Part shown: positions 39,371-47,825 of the stretch, piece by piece | Numbering within the stretch: the stretch's first letter is position 1 | How the letters are laid out: the number at the start of each line of letters is the position of its first letter | Assembly: GCA_964486935.1 (NCBI GenBank) | Contig: CAZAPG010000029.1 | Location: 20,876-84,875, forward strand | DNA: 64,000 nucleotides | Direction: 5' to 3' | Source of the DNA: CAZAPG01 sp964486935 | GTDB lineage: Bacteria > Chloroflexota > Anaerolineae > 4572-78 > J111 | The notes under the pieces: generated by a model | What the model was told of the DNA's origin: nothing | Databases searched by the model: none | What the model saw: the letters and a program-made list of their open reading frames with translations, nothing else | Program-made: the position numbers and the translations under genes

Positions 39371-40756
39371 ATGGATATGCGCCCTAACTATATGTCTACT
39401 CAACCGCAGTTGATTGTTGTTGGCGGTGGGCTGGCCGGTAGCGAAGCCGCCTGGCAGGCCGCCCAACGAGGTATAAAAACCTTTCTATACGAAATGCGCC
39501 CGGCGCGACAAACTCCGGCTCACGTTAGCCACCACCTGGCCGAACTGGTTTGCAGCAACTCTCTGGGCAGCGATTTGCCCGACCGCGCCCCCGGCCTGCT
39601 CAAAGCCGAAATTCGCCGGCTCGACTCGTTAATTATGCAGGCCGCGGAACGGGCCGCGGTGCCTGCCGGCGGTGCCCTGGCCGTTGACCGGGAAAAATTT
39701 GCCGCCGTAGTCACCGCAGGCATCGAGAGTCACCCTTTAATTGAGGTGCGCCGAGAGGAAGTTACCCAAATTCCCGATGGCCCCACCATCATCGCCACCG
39801 GCCCCCTCACCTCCGATGCCCTGGCCCAACAAATTGCCCGGCTATCGGGCAAGGAATACCTTTACTTTTACGACGCCGTTTCACCCATTGTTGAAGCCGA
39901 CTCGATCAATATGGACATCGCCTTTAGGGCCAGCCGCTACGGGCGCGGCGAGCAGGAAGAGGGCGACTACATCAACTGCCCCTTTACCAAAGAGGAGTAC
40001 GCCGCCTTTGTTACCGCCCTGCGCCAGGCCGGGCAGATTGAACTGAAGCAGTTTGAAAAAGAAGACGAAAACTTTTTTGAAATGTGCCTGCCGGTTGAAG
40101 AACTGGCCCGCCGGGGCGACCAGGCCCTGGCCTTTGGCCCCATGCGGCCGGTGGGGTTAATTGACCCGCGCACCGGCCGACGGCCTTTTGCGGTGGCGCA
40201 ACTGAGGCAGGATAATCTGGCCGGAACGCTATACAATCTGGTTGGTTTTCAAACCAACTTACGCTGGGGTGAACAGCGGCGAGTTTTTCGTATGATTCCC
40301 GGCCTGGAAGACGCCGAGTTTATGCGCTACGGCATGATGCATCGCAACACTTACATTAACTCGCCCCGGCTGCTGGAGCCAACCCTGCAATGGCACAACC
40401 GGCCCGATCTGTTTTTTGCCGGGCAAATTACCGGCGTTGAGGGCTACGTTGGCAACGCCGCTACCGGCCTGCTGGCGGGTATCAACGCAGCGCGGCTGCT
40501 TGATGGTCAACAACCGGTAACGCTGCCCCCAACCACCATGCTCGGCGCGCTGTGCCATTACGTAACTCACGCCGAACCCAAAGATTTTCAACCGATGAAA
40601 GCCAACTTTGGCCTGATGCCGCCGCTGCCGCGCAAAATTCGCAATAAACAGGCGCGTTACCGGGCCTATGTTGAGCGCGCCCTGGCAGATTTAGAAGCGC
40701 TAATTGCGGCAGAGGGGTTGCAAGAGAGGCTGGCTTCCGCCACAACCGACAAATGA
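39371..40756 (+). CDS. trmFO: Folate/FAD-dependent tRNA m5U54 methyltransferase TrmFO
   Basis: About 461 residues. N-terminal FAD-binding motif VVGGGLAGSEAAWQAAQRG, then PARQTPAH, ELVCSNSLGSD, NCPFTKEEY, ALAFGPMRPVGL and the C-terminal CHYVTHAEPKDFQPMKANFG: the complete TrmFO pattern. It methylates U54 of tRNA with methylene-tetrahydrofolate. The frame is open back to 39296 inside the previous gene. I place the start at 39371 because the promoter is only four bases upstream; ATG 39377 and ATG 39392 (MSTQPQLIVVGGG) are alternatives. It is the first gene of a plus-strand group continuing to 47818. Confidence 0.93.
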   Translation: MDMRPNYMSTQPQLIVVGGGLAGSEAAWQAAQRGIKTFLYEMRPARQTPAHVSHHLAELVCSNSLGSDLPDRAPGLLKAEIRRLDSLIMQAAERAAVPAGGALAVDREKFAAVVTAGIESHPLIEVRREEVTQIPDGPTIIATGPLTSDALAQQIARLSGKEYLYFYDAVSPIVEADSINMDIAFRASRYGRGEQEEGDYINCPFTKEEYAAFVTALRQAGQIELKQFEKEDENFFEMCLPVEELARRGDQALAFGPMRPVGLIDPRTGRRPFAVAQLRQDNLAGTLYNLVGFQTNLRWGEQRRVFRMIPGLEDAEFMRYGMMHRNTYINSPRLLEPTLQWHNRPDLFFAGQITGVEGYVGNAATGLLAGINAARLLDGQQPVTLPPTTMLGALCHYVTHAEPKDFQPMKANFGLMPPLPRKIRNKQARYRAYVERALADLEALIAAEGLQERLASATTDK

Positions 40757-40801
40757 CAATAACCGAAATCGCCACCGGCCTCATACCATTGGAGCTTAAC
40801 A

Positions 40802-42091
40802 ATGCAAAGCAAACGGCTGGCCCAGTGGTTGCAAGACCACACCGACATGCTGGGCAGCATTGATAACCAACAAGACCAGGCGTTTCACCGGGCGTTGTAT
40901 GAAGGGATGATTGATGTGGCCCTCAACAACGAAACGCGCCTGGTTGACTCAGTGCTGGAAAGCGCCGCTGCCCACGCTGTGGCCGCCGGACGCAAATTAA
41001 CCAACCTGCTTGGCGTCCCTTACCGGCTGCGGGCGCGTATCTGGCAGCGCATTGGCGAGGAGATTGACCCCGAACCTGCCTTTGTGATGCTAGAGGCGCT
41101 GGATGCCATTTTTATGCACATTCTCCAGGTAATTATTGATACCTATCTGGAAAATACCCAACTGGCCCACGCTGCCCAATCTACCGAAATATCCCGCCTT
41201 TACACCGAGTCGGAAAAAAAGGTGATGGAATACGCCGCCGAGATGTCTCGGGCCAACCGCGACCTGGCCCGGCTGGAGCAGGCCAAAACCGATTTTATCA
41301 GCATTGCCGCCCACGAATTGAAAACCCCCCTTACCCTGATTCAGGGGTACGTTAACATTTTGCGCGACCGGGAGATTGACCCGCAGGTCAAGGCAATGGT
41401 CGAGGGCATCAATCGCGGCGCGCAGCGAATGAATGCCATGATTGAAGATATGCTGGATCTGTCGGCCATTGATTTGAAGCAATTGGGTCTGGTGCTGGAA
41501 GAGGTCAAGCCCCAAAAAGCCATTGAACTGGTTCTGGCCCAGCTTCAGCGCGCCTTTGAAGAGCGCCGCCAAACCGTAAAAACCACGGGGCTGGACGCCT
41601 TGCCCGGCATCGAAGCCGATGCGCGGCGGCTACATCAGGTTTTTCGGCAAATTATTATCAATGCCATTAAATACACGCCCGATGGCGGCTGCATCTCCAT
41701 TAATGGTCAGCAGCCGGAAAGCAGCCCCACCGGCCGCGAGTCCATTAAAATAATTATTCAGGATACCGGCGTGGGGGTGGCCCCGGAAGACCGGGAAAAA
41801 ATTTTTGAAAAATTCTATCGCTCCGGCGACTCGTCGCTGCACTCTACCGGCCAAACCAAATTTATGGGGGCCGGGCCGGGGCTGGGGCTGGCCATTGTCA
41901 AAGGACTCATCGAGGCCCACGGCGGGCGCATTACCGTTGAGAGCCAGGGCTTTGATATGCAAAATTACCCCGGCGCGACCTTTACCATAACGCTGCCGGT
42001 TAAGGCTAACCCGCCGGCAGGCATCAACGTGCAGCGGGTGGGGCCGGCAAATATTAGCGACGCTTTGCAACAGCCTTTGCCCACTAACTAA
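40802..42091 (+). CDS. Soluble sensor histidine kinase
   Basis: A 429-residue cytoplasmic kinase. Residues 1-125 form an all-helical input region that I do not recognise (RsbR-N/globin-like in feel: MQSKRLAQWLQDHTDML...FMHILQVIIDTYLE). A coiled coil (125-163) leads to the HisKA domain with His171 in AAHELKTPL. The HATPase region has N-box IIINAIKYTPDGG, G1 DTGVGVAPED and G2 GAGPGLGLAIVKG, all intact. There are no membrane segments. TTGGAG lies 8 bases before the ATG. No response regulator gene is adjacent, so the partner is encoded elsewhere. The kinase call is firm; the input domain is unknown. Confidence 0.88.
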   Translation: MQSKRLAQWLQDHTDMLGSIDNQQDQAFHRALYEGMIDVALNNETRLVDSVLESAAAHAVAAGRKLTNLLGVPYRLRARIWQRIGEEIDPEPAFVMLEALDAIFMHILQVIIDTYLENTQLAHAAQSTEISRLYTESEKKVMEYAAEMSRANRDLARLEQAKTDFISIAAHELKTPLTLIQGYVNILRDREIDPQVKAMVEGINRGAQRMNAMIEDMLDLSAIDLKQLGLVLEEVKPQKAIELVLAQLQRAFEERRQTVKTTGLDALPGIEADARRLHQVFRQIIINAIKYTPDGGCISINGQQPESSPTGRESIKIIIQDTGVGVAPEDREKIFEKFYRSGDSSLHSTGQTKFMGAGPGLGLAIVKGLIEAHGGRITVESQGFDMQNYPGATFTITLPVKANPPAGINVQRVGPANISDALQQPLPTN

Positions 42092-42113
42092 TCATCACAA
42101 TCAAGGAAAAATA

Positions 42114-43277
42114 ATGCAACCAGCCAAACGCGCTCAAAACCTGCCTGAACTCTTTTTTGCCACAGTTAACAAACGCATCGCGGTTCTGCGCGCTCAGGGC
42201 GCAGACATTATCAAGCTTGATGCCGGCAGCCCCGACCTGCCGCCCGATGCCCGCCTGGTTGACACGCTCAAACGCAGCGCCGATGACCCCACCAGGCACG
42301 ATTATGGCGGCTATGCCGGCCAACCTCATCTGCGCCGGGCCATTGTTGACTATTATGGCCGCCGTTTTGGGGTAGAGCTGGATGATAATGAACTGCTGCC
42401 CCTTATCGGCTCTAAAGAGGGGCTGGTCAATATGCACCTGGCCTGGCTTGACCCCGGCGATTTGTCGCTCATTCCCGACCCGTGCTACCCCAGCTACTAC
42501 TTTGCCCCGATTCTGGCCGGCGGCCGCACCGAACGATTCGACCTGCTGCCGGAGCGCGGCTGGCTGCCCGATTTCGACTCAATTTCGGCAGAAACGGCCA
42601 AAGCCGCCCGCATGCTGTGGCTCAACTACCCCAACAACCCCACCGGCGGCACGGCCACCCTGGAATTTTTTGCCGAGGCGGTTGATTTTTGCCGCCGGTA
42701 CGATATTCTGCTGTGCCACGACGCCCCCTACTCCGACGTGACCTACGACGGTCACGTGGCCCCCAGCGTGTTGCAGGTTCCGGGCGCCAAAGAGGTAGCG
42801 ATTGAATTTAACTCGCTTTCAAAAACCTACAGCCTGGCCGGCTGGCGGGTCGGTATGGCCGTCGGCTGCGCTACCGCCGTTGAGGCGCTGGCAACGGTTA
42901 AAACCCAAATCGACTCCGGCCTGGCCAAACCCATTCAGGATATGGCCGCCGACGCCCTGACCGGCGACCAAAGCTGGCTGGGGCCGCGCAACGCCATTTA
43001 CCAGCAGCGCCGGGATATGTGTCTGGAAACCGTTGGCAGGCTGGGGCTGGAAACTGCCTACCCCAAGGGCGGGCTGTATATCTGGTTCAAAACGCCGCCG
43101 GGTTACAACTCGCTGGATTTTCACAACCTGTTGCTGGAAAAGGCCCACGTTTCGCTAACGCCGGGGCATATCTACGGCCAAAATGGCGAGGGCTGGATGC
43201 GTATTTCGCTGGTAACAAACACCGGGCGGCTTCAGGAAGCAATGGCTCGTCTGGAAAAGGTGATGCGGGGAGCGTAG
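42114..43277 (+). CDS. DapL-like class I/II PLP aminotransferase
   Basis: A 387-residue fold-type I aminotransferase. N-terminal AKRAQNLPELFFATVNKRI and IKLDAGSPDLPP resemble LL-diaminopimelate aminotransferases, which make LL-DAP for lysine and peptidoglycan. LNYPNNPTGG carries the PLP-ring Asn/Pro motif, HDAPYSD the Asp/Tyr pair, and EFNSLSKTYSLAGWRVG the Schiff-base Lys. The typical DapL glycine motif at the N-terminus is altered (LDAGSPDLP), so an aspartate- or alanine-type aminotransferase of the same subgroup is also possible. AAGGAA precedes the ATG. Confidence 0.8.
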   Translation: MQPAKRAQNLPELFFATVNKRIAVLRAQGADIIKLDAGSPDLPPDARLVDTLKRSADDPTRHDYGGYAGQPHLRRAIVDYYGRRFGVELDDNELLPLIGSKEGLVNMHLAWLDPGDLSLIPDPCYPSYYFAPILAGGRTERFDLLPERGWLPDFDSISAETAKAARMLWLNYPNNPTGGTATLEFFAEAVDFCRRYDILLCHDAPYSDVTYDGHVAPSVLQVPGAKEVAIEFNSLSKTYSLAGWRVGMAVGCATAVEALATVKTQIDSGLAKPIQDMAADALTGDQSWLGPRNAIYQQRRDMCLETVGRLGLETAYPKGGLYIWFKTPPGYNSLDFHNLLLEKAHVSLTPGHIYGQNGEGWMRISLVTNTGRLQEAMARLEKVMRGA

Positions 43278-43306
43278 GGCGTGGGGCGCAAATTCGCCTA
43301 TTCGCT

Positions 43307-44155
43307 ATGATTACTTCAACCAAAAACCCGCGAATTGTACAGGTCAGAAAGCTCGCCCAGCGCAAGCACCGCCAGCGGCAAAATCGCTTTTTGGTCGAGG
43401 GGCTGCAACTGCTGGCCCTGGCCGCCGAGATGATGGCAGCGCCCGCTACCGGGCGTCAAATTGTCCCCCTGGAAATTTTTTACAGCGAAGCGTTGTTTAC
43501 CGGAGAAACGGCCCCGCGCCTGTTGCGCCAATTTATCGAGGCCGGGGCCGAGGCCGTACCGGTTAGCCCCCACGTGCTCGACGCCATTTCAGAGCGAGAT
43601 ACCTCGCAGGGGCTGGCCGTAACGTTTGAACTGGCCCGGCTGGAACAGTCAATTGACCAACTGGCAGCCGCCAATCGCCAGGTTTCCGGCCTCCTGCTCA
43701 TCCTCGACAGGCTGCAAGACCCCGGCAACCTGGGAACGCTCATCCGCACCGCCGACGCCGTAGGCGCGCAGGGAGTCATTCTGCTGGAACCCTGCGTTGA
43801 CCCGTTTGACCCCAAAACCGCGCGCGGCACAATGGGCAGCATCTTTACCGTGCCGTTTGCCAGGGCGCAAAATGCGGGAGACGTTTTACCCCAATTAGCC
43901 AAAATGGGGTATCATCTGGTGGGCGCAGATGCCCGGCGGGGCGAAACCACCTGGCGCAGCTCGGCTCTGGTGGGGCCGGTCGCCCTGATTTTGGGCAACG
44001 AGGCGCGGGGCCTTAGCCCGGAACTGCACCATCACCTGAGCCACTATGTTAGCTTGCCGCTGCACGGCCACGCCGAAAGCCTGAATGTAGCCGTGGCCGG
44101 CGGCGTGTTAATGTACGAGTGGCTGCGGGTCAATACGCTTAACAATGAGCACTGA
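43307..44155 (+). CDS. TrmH/SpoU-family RNA 2'-O-methyltransferase
   Basis: A 282-residue SPOUT methyltransferase. Residues 1-90 resemble the SpoU substrate-binding domain (KNPRIVQVRKLAQRKHRQRQNRFLVEG). The catalytic part has PGNLGTLIRTADAVGA, LEPCVDPFDPKTARGTMGSIF, LILGNEARGLS and LPLHGHAESLNVAVAGGVLMYEW, the three family motifs that form the SAM-binding knot. The target rRNA or tRNA site is unknown. The frame is open upstream to 43019 inside the previous gene; ATG 43307 (MITSTKNPRIV) is the evident start. It has no clear ribosome site. Confidence 0.9.
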   Translation: MITSTKNPRIVQVRKLAQRKHRQRQNRFLVEGLQLLALAAEMMAAPATGRQIVPLEIFYSEALFTGETAPRLLRQFIEAGAEAVPVSPHVLDAISERDTSQGLAVTFELARLEQSIDQLAAANRQVSGLLLILDRLQDPGNLGTLIRTADAVGAQGVILLEPCVDPFDPKTARGTMGSIFTVPFARAQNAGDVLPQLAKMGYHLVGADARRGETTWRSSALVGPVALILGNEARGLSPELHHHLSHYVSLPLHGHAESLNVAVAGGVLMYEWLRVNTLNNEH

Positions 44156-44170
44156 ACAGGAGAGGCGCAA

Positions 44171-45331
44171 TTGATCACCCCGGCACAACGATTAAATCAA
44201 CTCACCGAGTCGGTCATCAGAGATATGACCCGGCTGGCCCTCAAGCACAACGCCATCAATCTCTCTCAGGGCTTTCCAGATTTTGACCCGCCGCCGGCGG
44301 TGATTGAGGCGGCCATCGAGGCTATTAAAAGCGGCCACAATCAATACACCATCACCTGGGGCGTGCCCGCGCTCCGCGCCCAAATTGCCCAAAAATACCG
44401 GGAGTGGTACGGCCTTGAAGCCAACCCCGAAACCGATATCACCGTTACCTGCGGCGTAACCGAGGCCATTATTGCCGCGCTGATGGGCGTGGTTAACCCC
44501 GGCGAAAAGGTAATTATTTTTGAACCCTCGCACGACAATTACCTGCCCGGCGTGGTTTTTGTGGGGGGGCAGCCGGTGTGGGTTTCGCTCAGGCCGCCCA
44601 ACTTCGACCTGGATGAAAGCGACCTGCGCACCGCCTTTGCCCAAAAACCCCGCGCCATTTTGCTAAACACGCCCCACAACCCCACCGGGCGCGTTTTCAG
44701 CCGCCAGGCCCTGCAATTGATTGCCAACCTGTGCCTTGAGTATGATGTCATTGCCATTACCGACGAGATTTACGAGCACATTCTGTACGATGGGCGCAGC
44801 CACACCCCCCTTGCCACCCTGCCCGGCATGGCCGAGCGAACCATCACCATCAGCGGGTTGACTAAAACTTTTGCCACAACCGGCTGGCGGGTCGGCTGGG
44901 CTATTGCCCCGCCGCTGCTCTCAAACGCGCTGCGCACCGTGCACGATTTCACCACCATTTGCGCCCCGGCCCCGCTGCAACACGCTGCCGTCGCCGCGCT
45001 GCATCTGCCCGATGAATATTACTATCGGCAGCGGCAGGATTATCACCGGCGACGCGACAAGATGATGGCTGTGCTGGAAGATGCCGGTTTTCAGGCCCTG
45101 CCGCCGGAGGGCGCCTACTACGTTATGGCCGATTACCGCGCCGTTCGCTCTGACCTGGCAGATGATATGGCCTTTGCCCAATGGCTAACCACCCACAAGC
45201 GGGTGGCCGTAGTGCCCGGCAGCAGCTTTTACAAAGGCCACCCGGAACTGGGCCAGGGCACGGTTCGTTTTGCCTTTCCCAAACAAATCGACACTCTGGA
45301 AGAGGCCAGAAAACGGCTGATTTCGACATGA
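44171..45331 (+). CDS. Methionine/kynurenine-type PLP aminotransferase
   Basis: A 386-residue class I aminotransferase with INLSQGFPDFDPPP, YTITWGVPALRAQIA, LNTPHNPTGRVFS, DEIYEHILYDG and SGLTKTFATTGWRVGW (Schiff-base Lys). The order and wording match the YbdL/MtnE/kynurenine aminotransferase subgroup, which transaminates methionine, glutamine or aromatic amino acids. The start is TTG (44171) with AGGAG about 8 bases before it. The stop overlaps the next aminotransferase gene (ATGA), so the two are co-translated. Substrate cannot be fixed from sequence. Confidence 0.85.
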   Translation: MITPAQRLNQLTESVIRDMTRLALKHNAINLSQGFPDFDPPPAVIEAAIEAIKSGHNQYTITWGVPALRAQIAQKYREWYGLEANPETDITVTCGVTEAIIAALMGVVNPGEKVIIFEPSHDNYLPGVVFVGGQPVWVSLRPPNFDLDESDLRTAFAQKPRAILLNTPHNPTGRVFSRQALQLIANLCLEYDVIAITDEIYEHILYDGRSHTPLATLPGMAERTITISGLTKTFATTGWRVGWAIAPPLLSNALRTVHDFTTICAPAPLQHAAVAALHLPDEYYYRQRQDYHRRRDKMMAVLEDAGFQALPPEGAYYVMADYRAVRSDLADDMAFAQWLTTHKRVAVVPGSSFYKGHPELGQGTVRFAFPKQIDTLEEARKRLIST

Positions 45332-46500
45332 GCAAAAAGGCGACCCTTACCTTCAAGGCCGCTGTAGCGGCATCGCCCATTTTTAGCAGCGATACCGCTC
45401 CCGACGACGCCCGGCAAAAATACGGGCTGTCCCGGCTCATCGAGATGGGGTCAAACGAAAGCCCCATGGGGCCATCGCCTCTGGCCGTCGAGGCCATTCG
45501 ACAGGCTGCTGCCAGACTCAACCGCTACCCCCCGATGGGCGACGAATTGCTGCGTCAGGCGCTGGCCGACACCATTGGCTTAACGCCCGACAACTTCTGC
45601 ACGGCCAACGGCGGCTCAGAAGTATTGGAGATGATTGCCGCCGCATTTCTGAACCCCGGCGATGAATGTATCATCTGTCGCCCTACCTTTCCGGTGTACG
45701 AAATTACCGCTCGCCGGGCCGGAGCCAGGGTGCAGTATGTCGATTTGGAAACCAAAAGTTTTGCCTACAATATCGAGCCTATTCTGGCGGCCATCTCGCC
45801 CCAAACCAAAATTATTTACCTGTGCAGCCCCAATAACCCCACCGGCAATATTTTTAGCGACGGCCAGATGAATACCTTGCTTGACAAAATTCCGCCTCAC
45901 GTGCTGATTGTCACCGACGAGGTTTACCACCATTTTGTAACGGCGGCAGACTTTCCAGATTCGTTGGAGTATGTCAAAGCGGGCCAAAACGTCGTCATTA
46001 TTCACAGCTTTTCTAAAGCGTATGGACTGGCCGGCCTGCGGCTGGGTTACGCCATTGCTCCGGCAGAGATGGCGCGGTATTTGGCCAGAGCGCGCCAGCC
46101 GTTCCATCTGCCCGCCGTTACCGTTGAGGGGGGATTGGCCGCCCTGGGCGATACCGGCCACGTTCAAAAAACAAAAGAGGTGGTGATTGCGGGGAGGAAG
46201 TGGCTGTTTGAGCAGTTGACAGCCTTGGGCCTGCAAACCTGGCCCGGCCAGGGAAATTTTGTGTTGTTCAAACCGCCCTTTGCCGCCGAGGCTGTTTCGG
46301 AACAACTGCTGCGCCACGGCCTGCTGGTGCGGCCAATGACGCAATTTTACCTGCCCACCCATCTGCGGGTTACGGTGGGCCTGCCCCAGGAAAACGAGAC
46401 ATTTATCAACGCGCTGCGCAGCGGCCTGGCCCAACTGGAAAGCGAGGGCGCTTCCAAAACTACAACCCCCGCCAACTCAACTGCCGAGTTCAAATTTTAG
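45328..46500 (+). CDS. HisC-like PLP aminotransferase
   Basis: A 390-residue enzyme of the histidinol-phosphate aminotransferase subgroup: MGSNESPMGPSPLAVEAI, RYPPMGDELLRQALA, SPNNPTGNIFS, DEVYHHFV and SFSKAYGLAGLRLGYA with the Schiff-base Lys. It could be HisC itself or an aromatic/imidazole-phosphate paralogue; no other histidine gene is nearby. The reading frame extends back to 45181, but the ATG at 45328 overlaps the stop of the preceding gene and starts with the expected N-terminus. It is followed by the radical SAM gene. Confidence 0.85.
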   Translation: MSKKATLTFKAAVAASPIFSSDTAPDDARQKYGLSRLIEMGSNESPMGPSPLAVEAIRQAAARLNRYPPMGDELLRQALADTIGLTPDNFCTANGGSEVLEMIAAAFLNPGDECIICRPTFPVYEITARRAGARVQYVDLETKSFAYNIEPILAAISPQTKIIYLCSPNNPTGNIFSDGQMNTLLDKIPPHVLIVTDEVYHHFVTAADFPDSLEYVKAGQNVVIIHSFSKAYGLAGLRLGYAIAPAEMARYLARARQPFHLPAVTVEGGLAALGDTGHVQKTKEVVIAGRKWLFEQLTALGLQTWPGQGNFVLFKPPFAAEAVSEQLLRHGLLVRPMTQFYLPTHLRVTVGLPQENETFINALRSGLAQLESEGASKTTTPANSTAEFKF

Positions 46501-46522
46501 ACATAGTTTGGAGATACAACCC

Positions 46523-47818
46523 TTGCCGGCCCTTAATGCCCCGCCCGCGTTTCATCTATTAGCCAAACCCAGTGGCGCTATTTGTAATTTAGATTGTAAA
46601 TATTGCTTTTTTCTATCCAAAGAAAAGCTCTATCCGGGCAGCCATTTTAGAATGAGCGATGACCTGCTGGAGAGCTACATTCGCCAATATCTCCAGGCGC
46701 AGCGCGTACCAGAGGTTAACCTGGCCTGGCAGGGCGGCGAACCCACATTAATGGGGCTTGACTTTTTTCAACGGGCGGTTGAATTGGCCGAACGGCACAA
46801 AAAACCCGGCCAAACTATTCAACACTCCATGCAAACCAATGGCGTGTTGTTAGACGACGCCTGGTGCCATTTTTTCTGGCGGCACAACTTTTTAATCGGC
46901 CTGAGTTTGGATGGCCCGGCTGACCTGCACAACGCCTATCGGGTGGATAAAGGCGGCAACCCCACCTTTAACAAGGTTATGGCCGCCGCCCGGCTGTTGC
47001 AACAGCACAATGTAGATTACAACATTTTAACCACCGTCCATGCCGCCAACGCCAACTACCCGCTTGAGGTTTACCGTTTTCTAAGGGATGAAGTGGGCGC
47101 GCAATTCATTCAGTTTATCCCCATTGTTGAGCGAGACAACGACACCGGCTTTCAACAAGGCGACACCGTGACCGCCAGGTCAGTTACCGCGCAGCAGTAC
47201 GGCCACTTTTTGATAACAATTTTTGACGAGTGGGTTAGAAAAGATGTAGGGCGCGTTTTTGTGCAGCTATTTGATGTAGCCCTGGCTGCCTGGGTAGGCG
47301 CGCCGCCCACCCTCTGTGTTTTTTCGCCCACTTGCGGCAACGCCCTGGCGCTAGAGCATAATGGCGACCTGTACGCCTGCGACCACTACGTAGAGCCGAA
47401 TTACCTGCTGGGCAACATCACAGATGTGCCGATGATTGAACTGGTGGCCTCGGACAGGCAGCGCCGGTTTGGGTTAAACAAACGCGACACGCTGCCCCAA
47501 TACTGCCGCGAGTGCGAGGTTCGCTTTGTGTGCCACGGCGGTTGCCCCAAAAACCGCTTTATCAACACCCCCGGCGGCGAGCCGGGACTCAATTATTTGT
47601 GCGCCGGTTACAGAGCGTTTTTTAACCACATCAACGAACCGATGAAATTAATGGCCTCACTGCTGCGCCAGCAGCGTCCCCCGGCAGAAATTATGCAGAT
47701 TTTAGCCCGGCAAGAGGCAGAGTTAAAGCGGCTTCTAGCCAGCGCCCACCGCAACCAACCATGCCCCTGCGGCAGCGGACGCAAATTTAAACAGTGCCAC
47801 GGCAAAGCGTCGCCGTAA
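46523..47818 (+). CDS. Anaerobic sulfatase-maturase-like radical SAM/SPASM protein with SEC-C tail
   Basis: About 431 residues. The radical SAM cluster motif is CNLDCKYC (C-x3-C-x2-C), followed by WQGGEPTLMG, SLDGPADLHNAYR and the SPASM region with CVFSPTCGNALALEHNGDLYAC and YCRECEVRFVCHGGCPKN. That order matches anSME enzymes, which oxidise Ser or Cys of sulfatases to formylglycine. The last 20 residues, PCPCGSGRKFKQCHG, are a SEC-C zinc motif not usual in classical anSMEs. The ORF begins at TTG 46508, but GGAG at 46510-46513 serves the in-frame TTG 46523, which I chose. No sulfatase gene lies in the window. Confidence 0.86.
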   Translation: MPALNAPPAFHLLAKPSGAICNLDCKYCFFLSKEKLYPGSHFRMSDDLLESYIRQYLQAQRVPEVNLAWQGGEPTLMGLDFFQRAVELAERHKKPGQTIQHSMQTNGVLLDDAWCHFFWRHNFLIGLSLDGPADLHNAYRVDKGGNPTFNKVMAAARLLQQHNVDYNILTTVHAANANYPLEVYRFLRDEVGAQFIQFIPIVERDNDTGFQQGDTVTARSVTAQQYGHFLITIFDEWVRKDVGRVFVQLFDVALAAWVGAPPTLCVFSPTCGNALALEHNGDLYACDHYVEPNYLLGNITDVPMIELVASDRQRRFGLNKRDTLPQYCRECEVRFVCHGGCPKNRFINTPGGEPGLNYLCAGYRAFFNHINEPMKLMASLLRQQRPPAEIMQILARQEAELKRLLASAHRNQPCPCGSGRKFKQCHGKASP

Positions 47819-47825
47819 ATATCTA

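Noticed and set aside
43019..43306. N-terminal extension of the TrmH protein by 96 codons
   Set aside because: The extension lies in a shadow frame of the DapL-like gene; MITSTKNPRIV at 43307 is the normal SpoU-type N-terminus.
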